A stretch of 7,766 bases of DNA from CAZTLI01 sp964614375 (GTDB lineage: Bacteria; Chloroflexota; Anaerolineae; Aggregatilineales; Phototrophicaceae). Made by a program: the position numbers and the translations under genes. Positions within the stretch are counted from its first letter, which is position 1. Each line of letters opens with the position of its first letter. This document shows positions 6,120 to 7,766 of this stretch, in pieces. The DNA lies in the NCBI GenBank assembly GCA_964614375.1, contig CAZTLI010000256.1, positions 1 through 7,766 on the forward strand, given 5' to 3'. Below the pieces are notes generated by a model, which was given only the letters and a program-made list of their open reading frames with translations, did no database searches and was not told where the DNA came from.

Positions 6120-6707
6120 ATGTTCAATCGCCCAATACCTATTTTGTCGCTGCCATCGGGTTATGTTGAAGTCAAGCATTTGCGCCTGACATCCGGTTCG
6201 TCGTTCTGGACGTTGCAATTGGTTGGGGCGTTGTTTTCGCTGCCCGGGCTGCTATTGGCGCATGTGTGGGCCCAGGTGGTCTATGCCCTGCGTCCGACGA
6301 TTCCGGTCATCGACGTGCCGTTTTGGGTTCTGTTGTCGGGCATGGTGGGTGTGCTGCTGCTGCATGAGTGGATACATGGCCTCGCGATTCAGTGGGCGGG
6401 TTATCAACCCCGTTATGGCGCAAAACCGACGAAATTTGTGCTCTATGCCACGACAGACGAAGGACTGTTCGGGCGCAGGGCATTCATTGTTTTCGCCCTC
6501 GCGCCGCTGGTGGTGATTACAGGCTTGTGTTTGCTGCTGATGCTGTTTTTGCCCGAACCCCTTTTATGGCTAGCCGGGGTGTGTATGGTCATCAATACCG
6601 GCGGGGCTGTTGGCGATGTGTGGAGCGTGTGGGTGGTGATGCGCTATGCGCCCGATGCCCTCATCCGCGACGAGGCCGACAGCTTCCGTATTTATGAACG
6701 GCTTTAA
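6120..6707 (+). CDS. DUF3267 family putative zincin membrane metallopeptidase
   Basis: A 195-residue integral membrane protein of the DUF3267 family. Four hydrophobic stretches are visible, at about 29-52, 65-81, 120-145 and 148-162. The zinc-peptidase motif HEWIH (82-86) lies at the end of the second and continues as HGLAIQWAG, as in site-2-protease-like zincins. The motif NTGGAVGDVW (159-168) near the end matches the family's conserved N...GD; D166 may be the third metal ligand by analogy with site-2 proteases. The soluble tail (about 178-195, LIRDEADSFRIYERL) matches the family's usual ending. It may cleave a substrate in the membrane, but activity and target are unknown. AAGGA (6106-6110) ends 9 nt before the ATG, a good ribosome-binding site. 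The gene follows the DsbA-like gene by 90 bp and converges on the permease operon. Confidence 0.82.
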   Translation: MFNRPIPILSLPSGYVEVKHLRLTSGSSFWTLQLVGALFSLPGLLLAHVWAQVVYALRPTIPVIDVPFWVLLSGMVGVLLLHEWIHGLAIQWAGYQPRYGAKPTKFVLYATTDEGLFGRRAFIVFALAPLVVITGLCLLLMLFLPEPLLWLAGVCMVINTGGAVGDVWSVWVVMRYAPDALIRDEADSFRIYERL

Positions 6708-6716
6708 TCCAACTAA

Positions 6717-6768
6717 AAGGGACGAACGCCCTTCGATTCGCCCCAATTTCAGTGATGGATGACCCATC
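6717..6768. terminator. Two small hairpins between convergent genes
   Basis: AAGGG (6717-6721) pairs with CCCTT (6729-6733) over a 7-nt loop, and GATGG (6754-6758) pairs with CCATC (6764-6768) over a 5-nt loop. Neither is followed by a solid T run in either direction, although the plus strand after the second is AT-rich. They are the only terminator candidates between the convergent DUF3267 and permease genes. Confidence 0.28.
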
Positions 6769-6769
6769 T

Positions 6770-6789
6770 ATGCTATTTAATGCTATTTA
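6770..6789. repeat. Tandem 10-bp duplication across the permease stop codon
   Basis: ATGCTATTTA occurs twice with no gap (6770-6779 and 6780-6789). The right-hand copy covers the minus-strand stop codon (6785-6783) and the Lys codon before it; the left-hand copy lies just past the gene end. It looks like a recent slippage duplication and does not alter the protein. Confidence 0.8.
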
Positions 6790-7673
6790 TCGCGGGTGAC
6801 GGCGAATCCACTCATGAACTGCTTTTGCAGCAGGATAAACACCATCACGGGCGGAATACTGGCGACCACCGCGCCCATCATCATCGGGCCATACGTCAGC
6901 GCGCCGTCGAAGTTTTGCAGTGAAGCCAATCCGACCTGCACCACTTGCAGCGATTCGTTGTTGATAATCAGCAGCGGCCACGCATACATATTCCACACAT
7001 AGACAAACTGAATCACCGCGAGCGCGCCGATGGTGTTCCAGCTAATGGGGATGAGGATGCGATACAGAAATTGCAGCGGTGTCGCGCCGTCCAGCGCTGC
7101 GGCCTCTTGCAATTCGACTGGAATGTTGGCGAAGTGCTGCCTGAATAAAAAGACGCCTGTCGCGCTGGCAAGGAACGGTACGGTAATGGCGTAAAATGTA
7201 TCCCCCCAACCAAAGCCGGATACAACCCGGAACAACGCGATAATCAAAAATTCCGTCGGCATCATCAATGTAATCAGCACGAACGCGAACACAATCCATT
7301 TGCCGGGAAAGCGAAAGTAGACAAACGCCAAACCCGCCAGCAGCGACAGCACCGTCTTGCCAACCGTGACGACGATAGCCTGCATGGTGCTGTTAACCAT
7401 GAAGCGTCCCAGATTGCGGTTGACCATCACCGCTTGTAAATTGGTATTGAACGATTCGCCCGGTATAAGCTGAAAATTGGTCACCTGGGCGTTGTTCTGG
7501 GTCGAAACCAGCATCGCATAGAGCAGCGGCAAGCCCACAATCAGGCACGAAATCCACAAACCAACATGCACATACCAGCGTTTAGGCAGCCATGACCCCT
7601 GCTGCCGTTTGCGTTTGGCAACCACAGCGTCATAGACCGGGGCATAGGTACTTTCCTGATTTAGTGACGACAT
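6783..7673 (-). CDS. ugpE: UgpE-like ABC importer permease (sugar / glycerol-3-phosphate type)
   Basis: A 296-residue inner-membrane permease of the MalG/UgpE class, with a basic N-terminal tail and about six helices starting near residue 37. The coupling loop that contacts the ATPase is clear: EAAALDGATPLQFLYRILIP (190-209) fits the consensus EAA-x3-G-x9-I-x-LP. MMPTE (137-141), ASATGVFLFRQ (169-179) and YVWNMYAWPLLII (225-237) resemble E. coli UgpE more closely than MalG, from memory. With its partner permease, a binding protein and an ATPase, it would import a glycerol-phosphate or sugar; the substrate is not certain. The ATG at 7673 has GGAG 8 nt upstream, lying inside the last codons of the preceding permease gene. 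Only 3 nt separate the two genes, so they form one operon. The binding protein and ATPase are not in the window. Confidence 0.88.
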   Translation of the reverse strand: MSSLNQESTYAPVYDAVVAKRKRQQGSWLPKRWYVHVGLWISCLIVGLPLLYAMLVSTQNNAQVTNFQLIPGESFNTNLQAVMVNRNLGRFMVNSTMQAIVVTVGKTVLSLLAGLAFVYFRFPGKWIVFAFVLITLMMPTEFLIIALFRVVSGFGWGDTFYAITVPFLASATGVFLFRQHFANIPVELQEAAALDGATPLQFLYRILIPISWNTIGALAVIQFVYVWNMYAWPLLIINNESLQVVQVGLASLQNFDGALTYGPMMMGAVVASIPPVMVFILLQKQFMSGFAVTRDK

Positions 7674-7676
7674 AAG

Positions 7677-7766
7677 CTATGCTCCATACGATACCCGGCG
7701 TCCGGTGGTGCGGAATTGCAGGTAGGTGATGCCAATCACCAGGATAAACAACACAATCGACTGCGC
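7677..7766 (-). CDS. ugpA: C-terminal fragment of a UgpA-like ABC importer permease
   Basis: The last 29 codons and TAG stop of a gene that continues beyond the right edge. The peptide begins AQSIVLFILVIGITYLQFR and ends RRVSYGA: one final membrane helix and a short basic tail. This matches the C-terminus of UgpA-type permeases (E. coli UgpA ends with a similar AAQSVVL...QFR stretch, from memory). Its stop lies 3 nt before the ATG of the UgpE-like gene, the usual ugpA-ugpE order, and its GGA-GC codons supply that gene's ribosome-binding site. The fragment is incomplete because of the window boundary, not visible damage. Confidence 0.75.
   Translation of the reverse strand, partial: AQSIVLFILVIGITYLQFRTTGRRVSYGA

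Overview
This 7.8-kb chromosomal window carries six complete protein genes and one gene fragment. I find no tRNA, rRNA or CRISPR array. The mix suggests a free-living heterotroph with many secreted redox proteins: a PQQ-type dehydrogenase fused to cytochrome c, a DUF3179 protein, a membrane-anchored DsbA-like protein, a DUF3267 zincin and a Ugp-type sugar/glycerol-phosphate ABC importer. That assortment fits Chloroflexota (Anaerolineae-like), but this is inference from gene content and protein style; no marker gene is present.

Layout. Bases 1-80 hold nested hairpins resembling the right end of an IS200/IS605 (TnpB/IS1341-type) element, including what would be the 3' part of its guide RNA; any tnpB gene lies outside the window. 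A strong intrinsic terminator (140-179, minus strand) follows and serves the first large gene. On the minus strand, 212-2338 encodes a 708-residue membrane protein: a secreted GSDH-type beta-propeller, two membrane helices and a C-terminal class I cytochrome c. Upstream on the same strand, with 172 bp and a separate promoter between them, is an MFS transporter of the fosmidomycin-resistance (Fsr) type (2511-3767). A 274-bp AT-rich divergent regulatory region full of short palindromes (3768-4041) separates it from three plus-strand genes: a secreted DUF3179 protein (4042-5208), a membrane-anchored DsbA-family thiol oxidoreductase (5340-6029) and a DUF3267 putative membrane metallopeptidase (6120-6707). 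These converge on a minus-strand ABC importer operon, of which the window holds the complete UgpE-like permease (6783-7673) and the last 29 codons of the UgpA-like permease (7677-7766).

How the genes fit together. The middle of the window looks like an extracytoplasmic redox neighbourhood. The dehydrogenase would oxidise a sugar or related substrate outside the membrane and pass electrons to its own tethered heme. The DsbA-like protein could form disulfides in secreted neighbours: the propeller and the DUF3179 protein each carry an even number of extracytoplasmic cysteines. The DUF3179 protein has a CxxC motif in one of two internally repeated units. The permease operon is an ordinary uptake system and probably unrelated.

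The points most worth a second look are the IS200/IS605-like RNA structure at the left edge, the hairpin that sequesters the annotated start codon of the dehydrogenase gene, the internal duplication in the DUF3179 protein, and the domain fusion and topology of the dehydrogenase-cytochrome.
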